Notes under the pieces: model-generated
Told to the model about the DNA's origin: nothing
What the model saw: the letters and a program-made list of their open reading frames with translations, nothing else
The model's database searches: none
Position numbers and translations under genes: made by a program
Virus record (IMG/VR): IMGVR_UViG_3300025426_000121
Coordinates: 1 to 23,703 of that record
DNA length: 23,703 nt
Reading direction: 5' to 3' (one strand)
Source: a virus
Part shown: one piece after another, positions 7,535 to 14,385 of the stretch
Numbering within the stretch: position 1 is the first letter of the stretch
How the letters are laid out: the number at the start of each line of letters is the position of its first letter

Positions 7535-8688
7535 TAGAATGCTTTCAATATAATTAGATTTTCATTGAATCTACCTGTCGGTACTGTCGGGGTAGCTTTA
7601 ATATCTTTGAAAAACTTACGAGCCGCAGGCTTACTTCCCATTACCTCTTTAAGTTGTTCACCGGGTTTTCTAAGTGTTTTGATTTCACTTGTAGCAGTAT
7701 CAAAACCTAGAATTGTGTTACCTTTAACTGTAAAAGTCTTAGAATAATCATCAGCAATATAGTGATGCAATTTACGTTTTGCAGTATCATAAACCCATGC
7801 CTCACTTGCACCGTGTAACTTAGTTGGATGTACACTTGTCAAATCAAGCTTTGTAGTTACATCTTTGAATTCTTTCAAATACTTGAGTTTACTTACAATC
7901 TTTTCAACAGGTATTGCTTTCTTTTTACGAGGAGCTTTGCTTGCTTTCTTAATACTAATATAACTGTTCAAGTCACCCAATACTTGTTCAATGTACTTAA
8001 GAATGTTACGCAACTGAATCTTACCTAAATTACCATAAGCCTCTTTAAGTTCTTTGTCATCAGTCTCATTAAGTGTTTCAAACTCAATTTGTTTTTTCTT
8101 CCATACATCAACAATCAAAGGAATGTGTTGAGGTGTAACATTTAATTTCGCAACAATATCTACTGTTTTCGTAGATGTTTTACCTGTAGTAAAAAATTCA
8201 TCAAAAGCACCTTCTAATTCACCTGCGGCATCACGAGCCTTTTCACGCAAATAGTCTTGAATTGTAGGTTTGTTAATATCTTTTTCTTTTTCAACAACTT
8301 CGGGCTTGTGTACAAGTTTACTCAATCTAGAAATTTCATTTTCTAATGTCAGATTTTCATACTCAGATAATTCTAATCCGCGCATATTCATACGTGCCAA
8401 CCAACACAATGTCATTAGCATTTCATTTTCATGTACTTTACGAATGTATTTGGCTTCAACTTCACGGTTATGATGTTCTAAATAAAGACATAATAACTCT
8501 TTAGCATCTTTCTTACCATAAAAACGATTGTACCATGTAAAACTTCTAGTTAATGCTAAAGTTCTACCTTCTGCGTCAGGTTGTAGTGCGAAAAAAGGTT
8601 CCTCACCCATGTACTTAGTATCAGCATCTCTAGGATCTAATGCTTTGACCAAATGATCGTCTGTATTTTTGGGTTTTCTTGTCGCCAT
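7534..8688 (-). CDS. conserved-type protein of unknown function, 384 residues
   Basis: Not recognised. It is hydrophilic, lysine-rich and probably mostly helical in its first 270 residues, with no signal peptide or membrane segment. A basic linker (KKASKAPRKKK, near residue 243) is followed by a beta-rich part with WVYDTAKRKLHHYIADDYSKTF and TILGFDTATS. The last residues, GRFNENLIILKAF, may form a buried tail. It is the first gene of the unit behind the perfect sigma70 promoter and has a good TAGGAG site seven bases from ATG, so it is probably made early and abundantly. A cytoplasmic role in takeover or replication is plausible but inferred from position only. Confidence 0.8.
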   Translation of the reverse strand: MATRKPKNTDDHLVKALDPRDADTKYMGEEPFFALQPDAEGRTLALTRSFTWYNRFYGKKDAKELLCLYLEHHNREVEAKYIRKVHENEMLMTLCWLARMNMRGLELSEYENLTLENEISRLSKLVHKPEVVEKEKDINKPTIQDYLREKARDAAGELEGAFDEFFTTGKTSTKTVDIVAKLNVTPQHIPLIVDVWKKKQIEFETLNETDDKELKEAYGNLGKIQLRNILKYIEQVLGDLNSYISIKKASKAPRKKKAIPVEKIVSKLKYLKEFKDVTTKLDLTSVHPTKLHGASEAWVYDTAKRKLHHYIADDYSKTFTVKGNTILGFDTATSEIKTLRKPGEQLKEVMGSKPAARKFFKDIKATPTVPTGRFNENLIILKAF

Positions 8689-8716
8689 ATCTACTCCTAT
8701 TTAACGATAATGTGTA

Positions 8717-8745
8717 ATTATAACACAATCTTTATTTAATGTCAA
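8717..8745 (-). promoter_or_regulatory. perfect-consensus sigma70 early promoter
   Basis: On the minus strand TTGACA (8745-8740) and TATAAT (8722-8717) are separated by exactly 17 bases. Both hexamers match the bacterial housekeeping consensus in every position. Transcription should start near 8710 and run through the 384-codon gene, the 60-codon gene and mazG. No other promoter in the window is this strong. Confidence 0.9.
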
Positions 8746-8777
8746 AATTTTGGATATCTCATAGTTCAAAATTCCTT

Positions 8778-8785
8778 GATAAATA
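8778..8785 (+). promoter_or_regulatory. late promoter box for the gp14-like gene
   Basis: GATAAATA followed by CTACA, close to the extended T4 late element. It lies 21 bases before the ATG at 8807, back to back with the early promoter at 8717-8745, so this 118-base gap divides early leftward from late rightward transcription. Confidence 0.75.
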
Positions 8786-8806
8786 CTACATAAATTGGAT
8801 TAAATA

Positions 8807-10477
8807 ATGCCAAAACTCTCACTATATAGATCAGAAAAAAGTAACGACTACCGATTCTTTGATAGAACAATTGCGGAAATGTTGGAAGTAGGTGCTACGG
8901 ATTTATACATTCATAAATATGTAGGCATAGCTGATAGTGGCCCAACTGCTAGCTTGTCTATACCACAACGATCTAGTTTAGATCCTACTAATATACAAGA
9001 CTTATTATTTCTAGAAAATCGTGATCGCCAATATGATGATAATATCTATCGTATACGTGGTCACTATAATGTACAAAATCTAGACTTTGATTTGAGTCAA
9101 TTTGGATTATTTTTAAACAACGATATCATCTTCATAACAATACATTATAACACAATGATTGAATTGATCGGGCGTAAGTTAATGGTTGGTGATGTGCTTG
9201 AATTACCTCACCTAACAGATTATCACCCGTTGAATGAAACTATTCCGACTAGCCTACGTAGATATTATCAAGTTACTGATGGTAACTTTGCTAGTGAGGG
9301 TTTTAGTCAAACTTGGTACCCACATCTATGGCGTATCAAATGTGAACCATTAGTAGATAGTCAGGAGTTTAGTAACATTCTTAAAACACCAACAAGCACA
9401 GATAATTATTTGGGAGACTGGAGCAAGACTGCTACATATGTACCAGGCTATGTTGTTAGTTATGGTAACACAAATTATGTTGCACAACAAAATGTACCAG
9501 TGGGGACACCTTGTACAATTCTTGATCCAGCAACAGGTCAATATGTAGTGAATACACCATATTGGGCGCTAGATACTGCTGACAGTCTCAAAGATATTAT
9601 TGGTCGCTACAATCAAAATATTCAAGTTAATGATGCAATGATATCAGAAGCCGCTAGAATTGTACCTAAATTGGGTTACGATAGAAGTCAATTGTATTTG
9701 GCACCCACTGATACTGCAGGCAAACCTGCACCCCCTGCTAATTTGACTGTTGTAAAGGGCGCGCCTGTACCAACAGGTACTGTTGTAACATTAGGTCCAA
9801 GTCCTTTTATACGAATTGGTCCTGCGGCACTGGTCGGAATTCAAGATTTACCTATAGGTTCACGTGAATTATTAAATGAATTAGTTAGAGTGAGTTTATC
9901 TATTGTTCAACTTGCGCCTGAAAGAACTGATACTGGTTCGGGTCAAGTAGAAGGTGATTTTGTTATTTCAGCGCATGCGCTTTCTTCTATCACTGCACCG
10001 TATGGTACAAGTGACAATACATACTCAGATGCAGGGCAAGATCCTAGTTTACCTTCTTTTAATCAGGCGTTAATTGTTGATACAAACATAATGGACTTTA
10101 GAGCGGACGAAGACCCTAGATTTACATTCATTGTTAGAACATCTCCTAGAGGATATGGTTATACGGATGGTTATTTAGTAGGTGATGGTACTGCACCTAA
10201 TGGTTTACCCTTCAAGTCTGGTATTGCATTCCCTTCTAATCCGGCCACAGGTGATTACTTCTTACGATTGGATTACTTACCGCAAGTGATGTTCCGTTGG
10301 GATGGTTCATTATGGGTCAAGATAAGCGTCAATAACAGAGTTTCAGGTGGACTAAATCAAAATCAAACTCAATTGGGTTCATTCATTAATAATAGCAATG
10401 TCACAACTCTTACAAATGGTACTACGATACCAGAAGTACAATCACTTTCAAGCATACTTAAGATTAATGTAGATTAA
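8807..10477 (+). CDS. 14: neck protein (gp14-like) with carbohydrate-binding-like insert
   Basis: Probable gp14 homologue, partner of gp13 in the neck. The N-terminal 190 residues fit the family: an early helix (FFDRTIAEMLEVGATDLYIH, residues 17-36) like the 'iaEdLIiEsi..yG.dvyYlPR' start, a GDVLELP segment near 129, and YYQVTDGN ... YPHLWRIKCEPLVDSQEF near 153-188 like the gp14 'FEI.fVE ... Y.L.cElf.YS.EeF' region. At 556 residues it is about twice T4 gp14 (256). Residues 203-256 (GDWSKTATYVPGYVVSYG, then NYVAQQ and PYWAL) resemble a small CBM5/12 chitin-binding module. It is followed by gp15 on the same strand, as in T4. The ribosome binding site is poor (GGAT). Confidence 0.65.
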   Translation: MPKLSLYRSEKSNDYRFFDRTIAEMLEVGATDLYIHKYVGIADSGPTASLSIPQRSSLDPTNIQDLLFLENRDRQYDDNIYRIRGHYNVQNLDFDLSQFGLFLNNDIIFITIHYNTMIELIGRKLMVGDVLELPHLTDYHPLNETIPTSLRRYYQVTDGNFASEGFSQTWYPHLWRIKCEPLVDSQEFSNILKTPTSTDNYLGDWSKTATYVPGYVVSYGNTNYVAQQNVPVGTPCTILDPATGQYVVNTPYWALDTADSLKDIIGRYNQNIQVNDAMISEAARIVPKLGYDRSQLYLAPTDTAGKPAPPANLTVVKGAPVPTGTVVTLGPSPFIRIGPAALVGIQDLPIGSRELLNELVRVSLSIVQLAPERTDTGSGQVEGDFVISAHALSSITAPYGTSDNTYSDAGQDPSLPSFNQALIVDTNIMDFRADEDPRFTFIVRTSPRGYGYTDGYLVGDGTAPNGLPFKSGIAFPSNPATGDYFLRLDYLPQVMFRWDGSLWVKISVNNRVSGGLNQNQTQLGSFINNSNVTTLTNGTTIPEVQSLSSILKINVD

Positions 10478-10492
10478 GAGATACATAAAAAA

Positions 10493-10621
10493 ATGTTAGA
10501 AAATAAAAAACATCCGTTCAATAGTTCTAGTAGAATTGACCCCAACAAAATAAAAAAATGGTGTGATGTATGCAACAAAGAAGTTACCTTACCTGTATTT
10601 GGTAGATTTCATAAACACTAA
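10493..10621 (+). CDS. 42-residue zinc-finger protein
   Basis: A short ORF between the gp14-like gene and gp15, starting 15 bases after the former. Its second half holds C24, C27, H40 and H42 in WCDVCNKEV ... FGRFHKH. That is the pattern of the C-terminal zinc finger of the HNH gene at 4777-5622 (C254, C257, H270, C274), with the same KE(V/I) after the second cysteine. It could be a tiny DNA-binding protein or the remnant of a homing endonuclease. Upstream AAGAGA is a weak ribosome binding site. Confidence 0.5.
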   Translation: MLENKKHPFNSSSRIDPNKIKKWCDVCNKEVTLPVFGRFHKH

Positions 10622-10624
10622 ATA
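10617..10624 (+). promoter_or_regulatory. possible late promoter box for gp15
   Basis: ACTAAATA followed by ACTAT, keeping the TAAATA core. It lies 20 bases before the TTG start at 10645, with AAGGA between. It overlaps the stop codon of the 42-residue ORF. Confidence 0.4.
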
Positions 10625-10644
10625 ACTATAACTAAGGAAATAAA

Positions 10645-12024
10645 TTGGCAAATTACTTTTATGATTCACAAATAAGGAGATTCCTTATTCAATTCGCCCG
10701 GGTGTTCAGTGACTGGAATGTTACCAAAGGTAAAGACCCGGCAGGTAATGATATCATTGTACGTGTACCAATTCAGTATGGTGACACAAGTAGAATGGTT
10801 GCTGCACAACAAGCCAATAATAGTCCAAGTAGTTTACCAAGTGCGCCTATGATAACTTATTATATCACTGGTGTAGAGTATGACCAACAACGCACACAAG
10901 ATCCATACTTTTTAGATAAACTGAATGTAAGACAACGTTCATATGATCCAGTGACCGGTACAACACAACCTACACAAGGGCAAGCATTTACAGTAGAACG
11001 TATTATGCCAGTACCTTACACATTGAGAATTACTGTGGACTTTTGGACAACTAACTATAATCAAAAATTAGAATTATTGGAACAATTAGGTGTATTGTTT
11101 AATCCTAGTATGGAAATTCAAAGCACTGATAATTTTATTGATTGGACAAGTTTAAGCGTAGTATACCAAGATGGATTAACATTTAGTAGCCGTAGTATAC
11201 CAACTGGTAGTGCTAATCCCATTGACGTAATGTCATGGAAATTCTATATGCCTATATGGATTAGTAGCCCAAGTAAAATCAAGAAACTTGGTATTATTCA
11301 TAAAATTATTGCTAGCATATTTCAAGGCAATGCGCTTACTGATATGCAAGATGATGCATTGTTATTAGGCACACGTGAGAAAATCACACCATATGGATAT
11401 AAAATATTGTTGATAGGCAATACATTACAAATTATCAGAGCAGACCAACCGTTCAATCCCGATAATAAACAAATTGATTTACCACCTAACCCAGATGATC
11501 AACTCTATTGGTCTAGTGTACTAAATGTATACGGTACTGTCCGTCCAGGTATCAGTCAAATATGGTTACAAAATCCTTACATGACCAGTGACATTGTGGG
11601 TACTATTGCATTTAATCCTACTGATGATAGATTATTAATTTATAATATTGACGTTGATACATTACCACAAAACACATTACAAGCAGTTGATAGTATTATC
11701 AATCCTCAAGCAAAAGGTCCTAGTCAAGGCTTACCTGCTGTAGCTGATGGTCAACGTTATTTGATTGTTGAACCAATTGGTAGTAATACTAATTCAGTTT
11801 TAAGCTATAGTGTTTGGGGAGGTGTTGTTGCAAATGCAAATGATATCATTCAATATAGTGCAACGACAGGTCAATGGTCTGTTGATTTTGATAGCGTAAA
11901 TGCACCTAATGTAGAGTATGTTACTAACATTACATCAGGTGTACAATATAGATTTGCCGAAGGCATTTGGACAAAATCCTTCGAAGGATGGTATGACCAA
12001 GGTGATTATAATATAGTAATTTAA
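10645..12024 (+). CDS. 15: tail sheath stabiliser and completion protein (gp15-like)
   Basis: In T4 gp15 caps the tail tube and sheath and joins the finished tail to the neck. The N-terminus matches the family well: YFYDSQIRRFLIQFARVFSD, then IIVRVPIQYGD near residue 38, parallel to the T4 'YFYNSSFRRY...LFS' and 'FIRVPITYA' segments. Further agreement is PYTLRITVDFWTTN near 125, a LEQLGVLFNPSMEIQ helix and the strand MSWKFYMPIWI near 195. At 459 residues it exceeds T4 gp15 (272) by a C-terminal half of unknown fold. The start is TTG, chosen because AAGGA lies eight bases upstream, MANYFYDS aligns with the family start, and no ATG is available in frame. It follows the gp14-like gene as in T4. 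Confidence 0.88.
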   Translation: MANYFYDSQIRRFLIQFARVFSDWNVTKGKDPAGNDIIVRVPIQYGDTSRMVAAQQANNSPSSLPSAPMITYYITGVEYDQQRTQDPYFLDKLNVRQRSYDPVTGTTQPTQGQAFTVERIMPVPYTLRITVDFWTTNYNQKLELLEQLGVLFNPSMEIQSTDNFIDWTSLSVVYQDGLTFSSRSIPTGSANPIDVMSWKFYMPIWISSPSKIKKLGIIHKIIASIFQGNALTDMQDDALLLGTREKITPYGYKILLIGNTLQIIRADQPFNPDNKQIDLPPNPDDQLYWSSVLNVYGTVRPGISQIWLQNPYMTSDIVGTIAFNPTDDRLLIYNIDVDTLPQNTLQAVDSIINPQAKGPSQGLPAVADGQRYLIVEPIGSNTNSVLSYSVWGGVVANANDIIQYSATTGQWSVDFDSVNAPNVEYVTNITSGVQYRFAEGIWTKSFEGWYDQGDYNIVI

Positions 12025-12041
12025 TGGTCAACTTCATAATA

Positions 12042-12049
12042 GATAAATC
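12042..12049 (+). promoter_or_regulatory. weak late-type box abutting the Nudix start
   Basis: GATAAATC differs from the late box only in the last base. It ends five bases before ATG at 12055, the spacing at which transcription would begin at the A of ATG. No ribosome binding site is present. Confidence 0.3.
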
Positions 12050-12054
12050 ATACT

Positions 12055-12471
12055 ATGAAGAATAATTCGGGTGGCGTATTCTTTTACGCCAATGACACAC
12101 AAAGATTTTTATTTTTACTACGCAATGATTCTAAGAACATTGGTAACTGGGGCATTCCAGGTGGAAAAATAGATGAAGGTGAAACATTGTTTGAAGGTGT
12201 TAAACGTGAGTGTATAGAAGAAATTGCATTCTTCCCTGAGCAAGCCAAACTCATTCCAATTCAAAAATTTGTCAACAATCAATTCACGTATCATACATTC
12301 TTTTGTAAGATAGAAAATGAATTCATGCCTGCATTAAACAATGAACACGTAGGGTATTGTTGGGTAGATAGCAAACACTATCCAAAACCATTGCATCCCG
12401 GACTATTCAATACAGTAAACTTTGATGTTGTACAAACTAAATTACAAAACCTCATAAAAAAAGCGCCCTAG
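12055..12471 (+). CDS. Nudix hydrolase
   Basis: Hydrolyses a nucleoside diphosphate linked to another moiety; the substrate cannot be told from sequence. The Nudix box GX5EX7REUXEEXGU is present at residues 37-59, with G37, E43, R51, E52, E55 and E56 in place and alanine where the final glycine is usual. The 138 residues cover one Nudix fold only. Just before the box, NWGIPGGKI is typical of the family. Possible roles are clearing oxidised or damaged nucleotides or acting on mRNA caps or cofactors, known from other phage Nudix proteins such as T4 NudE. The stop codon lies inside the terminator hairpin. No Shine-Dalgarno sequence precedes the start. Confidence 0.92.
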   Translation: MKNNSGGVFFYANDTQRFLFLLRNDSKNIGNWGIPGGKIDEGETLFEGVKRECIEEIAFFPEQAKLIPIQKFVNNQFTYHTFFCKIENEFMPALNNEHVGYCWVDSKHYPKPLHPGLFNTVNFDVVQTKLQNLIKKAP

Positions 12472-12482
12472 GGCGCTTTTTT
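12455..12482. terminator. bidirectional terminator between convergent genes
   Basis: A perfect palindrome AGCGCCCTAGGGCGCT (12462-12477) flanked by A-run and T-run, so it has a U-tract in both directions. It ends the Nudix gene on the plus strand (its TAG is the loop centre) and the structural gene at 12498 on the minus strand. Confidence 0.95.
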
Positions 12483-12497
12483 ATTGTTAATTTAAAA

Positions 12498-12980
12498 TTA
12501 ACACCAGTTATTAACTGATACTTCTTGTGCAGTTGTACCTGTGATTGTAGTACTATTCTGATTGAATGATAAAATATATTTTACTCCATCAAAATCTGAT
12601 CCCCACTTATTTGTGATTGATTGCAATCTTACTGTAGTTGAATCATGTTTAGTAACTGTAATAGTCATAGTATCATTAGCTAAACTTGAATTATTAGAAT
12701 CAGCTAAAGTACAAACACCGGTGTTTGTACCATCTGTTACTAAAAATTTATGTTTGGCTTTTTGACGTAAAATATAACCATTAGCTTCACTATTAGAACC
12801 AATCTTTACTCTAGCTTGAACTAACAAACTATCATGCGGAGAAGTAGTATTACTACCACCAACAACGCCTGGTTCTACATCACTGAATGTATTATTAATT
12901 GTACCGTCATTAGGATATCCAGTATCTATTAACTGAGATGTATCACTATTGTATTTTGCGATTTTAAGAGGTCTTCCCAT
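12498..12980 (-). CDS. small virion structural protein candidate, MGR family
   Basis: A 160-residue Ser/Thr/Asn-rich beta-type protein, like structural proteins in aquatic T4-like phages. It begins MGRPLKIAKYN; the neighbour at 12992-14278 begins MGRALPKRFFG. Residues 69-140 align with residues 339-418 of that neighbour (pattern IxxQ ... (F/Y)xVT ... TGxCxL ... T(V/K)), so the two share a domain and are probably paralogues. The gene lies 11 bases after the neighbour, with AAGGA before ATG, and ends at the shared terminator. A place in the virion (capsid decoration, collar or fibre) is inferred; no enzyme motif is seen. Confidence 0.75.
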   Translation of the reverse strand: MGRPLKIAKYNSDTSQLIDTGYPNDGTINNTFSDVEPGVVGGSNTTSPHDSLLVQARVKIGSNSEANGYILRQKAKHKFLVTDGTNTGVCTLADSNNSSLANDTMTITVTKHDSTTVRLQSITNKWGSDFDGVKYILSFNQNSTTITGTTAQEVSVNNWC

Positions 12981-12991
12981 GATTCTGTTCC

Positions 12992-14278
12992 TTAAGCGTT
13001 ATCTAATTTAACTGATACACCACTAACAGCTGTATCTAATACCCATTGTGTACGAGTACCGTCTGCAAATTGTGAACCTGTATTTGGTGTTAATGTTACC
13101 AAATTGTGAGTTAGTTTAGTAACCCAATATGTTCCACCTGCACTATCAGTAGCATTAATACTCATCTCACCTATTGCATTTGGTGTACCTGCTTTAAGTA
13201 CACACTTGCCAGTACCTTCAGCAGTAGTTACCTTGTATTGACGAGTGCTTTCTTGCTTATTAATGTCAGCAATTTGATTTGCAGTTGATACATAAGCATA
13301 AGCAATAATTGCAGGGAATGCTTCAGCATCATACGGTGTACTATCATCAGTTGTATATGTCAATGTACCAACTGCAAGAATTTCACCACCGTTTGGTGCA
13401 GTTGTGAATGCAATTGTTTCTGTACCAATATAGCCAGAACCAGGATCAGTAACTTGTAGATAACTAATACAAAAACCTACATCAAGTTTAGCACCTGTAC
13501 CAGATCCACTATCTGTAGTTGTATTACTTGCACCATATTGATATGTTGTACCATACGCATAGTCAATTGAACTTACTAAAGTTACAGCTTCTACACCGTA
13601 TGTAAATGTAACTGAACCTCCTGCACCATTATTATCACCAGAACCAGAGCCATTATAGTCTCCATTACCGCGTGTATTATAATTTGGTGTTGAGCTTGGT
13701 GAGTTAGGTCCACCTACAATAGCTTGAGCAGTAGTAGGGGCATGTGTACCATCAGTACCATCCCATACACCGTATACACTTGCACCAGCATTGTAACCTG
13801 TCAAATGATGGCCTGAACCGTCTGTAGTTATACCTTTAAGAATAGTAGGACTTGTCCAGTGACTGTTAATAAACTGATCCCAAACAATCCACTCAGTACC
13901 ATCCCAATTAGTATTACTACCAGATGTATTCATTGACGCACTAATAACACGTAGTTTAGTTACACGCCATGTTGAACCATTAGCATCGGTTAAAATATCA
14001 CCAATTTGATATCCAGTACCTTTTGCATTTGGACTAGCATTTTGTGCGTTACTGTGAACTACACCTGTTGCTTGTTGTCCACCAGGCAAAGTTGGTGCTG
14101 AAAATGTTGCAATTGTAGGTAAACGATTAATGTAGTTACCACCGTTACTAGCAGCGAAACCAGTAACACCTTGACCACCGATACCTTCATGTGAACTATT
14201 TGTATCTGTATCTCTATTATCACCAGTATCGTTGGTGTTTACGTTTCCGAAAAATCTCTTTGGTAGAGCACGTCCCAT
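12992..14278 (-). CDS. virion structural protein candidate, MGR family, long form
   Basis: A 428-residue Gly/Ser/Thr/Asn-rich protein with repeated beta motifs, such as KGTGYQIGDIL near 87 and DPGSGYIGTETIAFTT near 280, common in phage surface proteins. The first residues, MGRALPKRFFG, and the C-terminal domain (339-418) are shared with the 160-residue protein downstream. A strong site (AAAGGAG) precedes ATG and a late box lies at 14368-14375, leaving a leader of about 85 bases with a small hairpin (14318-14333). Late control and composition support a virion role; which part is unknown. It may be an accessory of the S74 fibre encoded just upstream. Confidence 0.78.
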   Translation of the reverse strand: MGRALPKRFFGNVNTNDTGDNRDTDTNSSHEGIGGQGVTGFAASNGGNYINRLPTIATFSAPTLPGGQQATGVVHSNAQNASPNAKGTGYQIGDILTDANGSTWRVTKLRVISASMNTSGSNTNWDGTEWIVWDQFINSHWTSPTILKGITTDGSGHHLTGYNAGASVYGVWDGTDGTHAPTTAQAIVGGPNSPSSTPNYNTRGNGDYNGSGSGDNNGAGGSVTFTYGVEAVTLVSSIDYAYGTTYQYGASNTTTDSGSGTGAKLDVGFCISYLQVTDPGSGYIGTETIAFTTAPNGGEILAVGTLTYTTDDSTPYDAEAFPAIIAYAYVSTANQIADINKQESTRQYKVTTAEGTGKCVLKAGTPNAIGEMSINATDSAGGTYWVTKLTHNLVTLTPNTGSQFADGTRTQWVLDTAVSGVSVKLDNA

Positions 14279-14317
14279 TTGTTTTCTCCTTTGTAATGTG
14301 ACCGTTCTAGGGCCTAC

Positions 14318-14333
14318 GCAGTGGGTTTACTGC
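14318..14333 (-). promoter_or_regulatory. small leader hairpin before the 428-residue gene
   Basis: GCAGT and ACTGC pair around a six-base loop within the predicted untranslated leader (about 14362 to 14279). The downstream AAAGGAG is not in the stem, so masking is not expected. It may stabilise the message or be chance. Confidence 0.3.
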
Positions 14334-14367
14334 ATAAACTCTTTTCAATTAAGAGTAGAACTGTTAG

Positions 14368-14375
14368 TATTTATC
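14368..14375 (-). promoter_or_regulatory. late promoter box for MGR-family genes
   Basis: GATAAATA followed by CTAAC on the minus strand. It lies just after the fibre gene stop and drives the 428- and 160-residue structural genes. Confidence 0.75.
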
Positions 14376-14385
14376 TACAAAGGTA

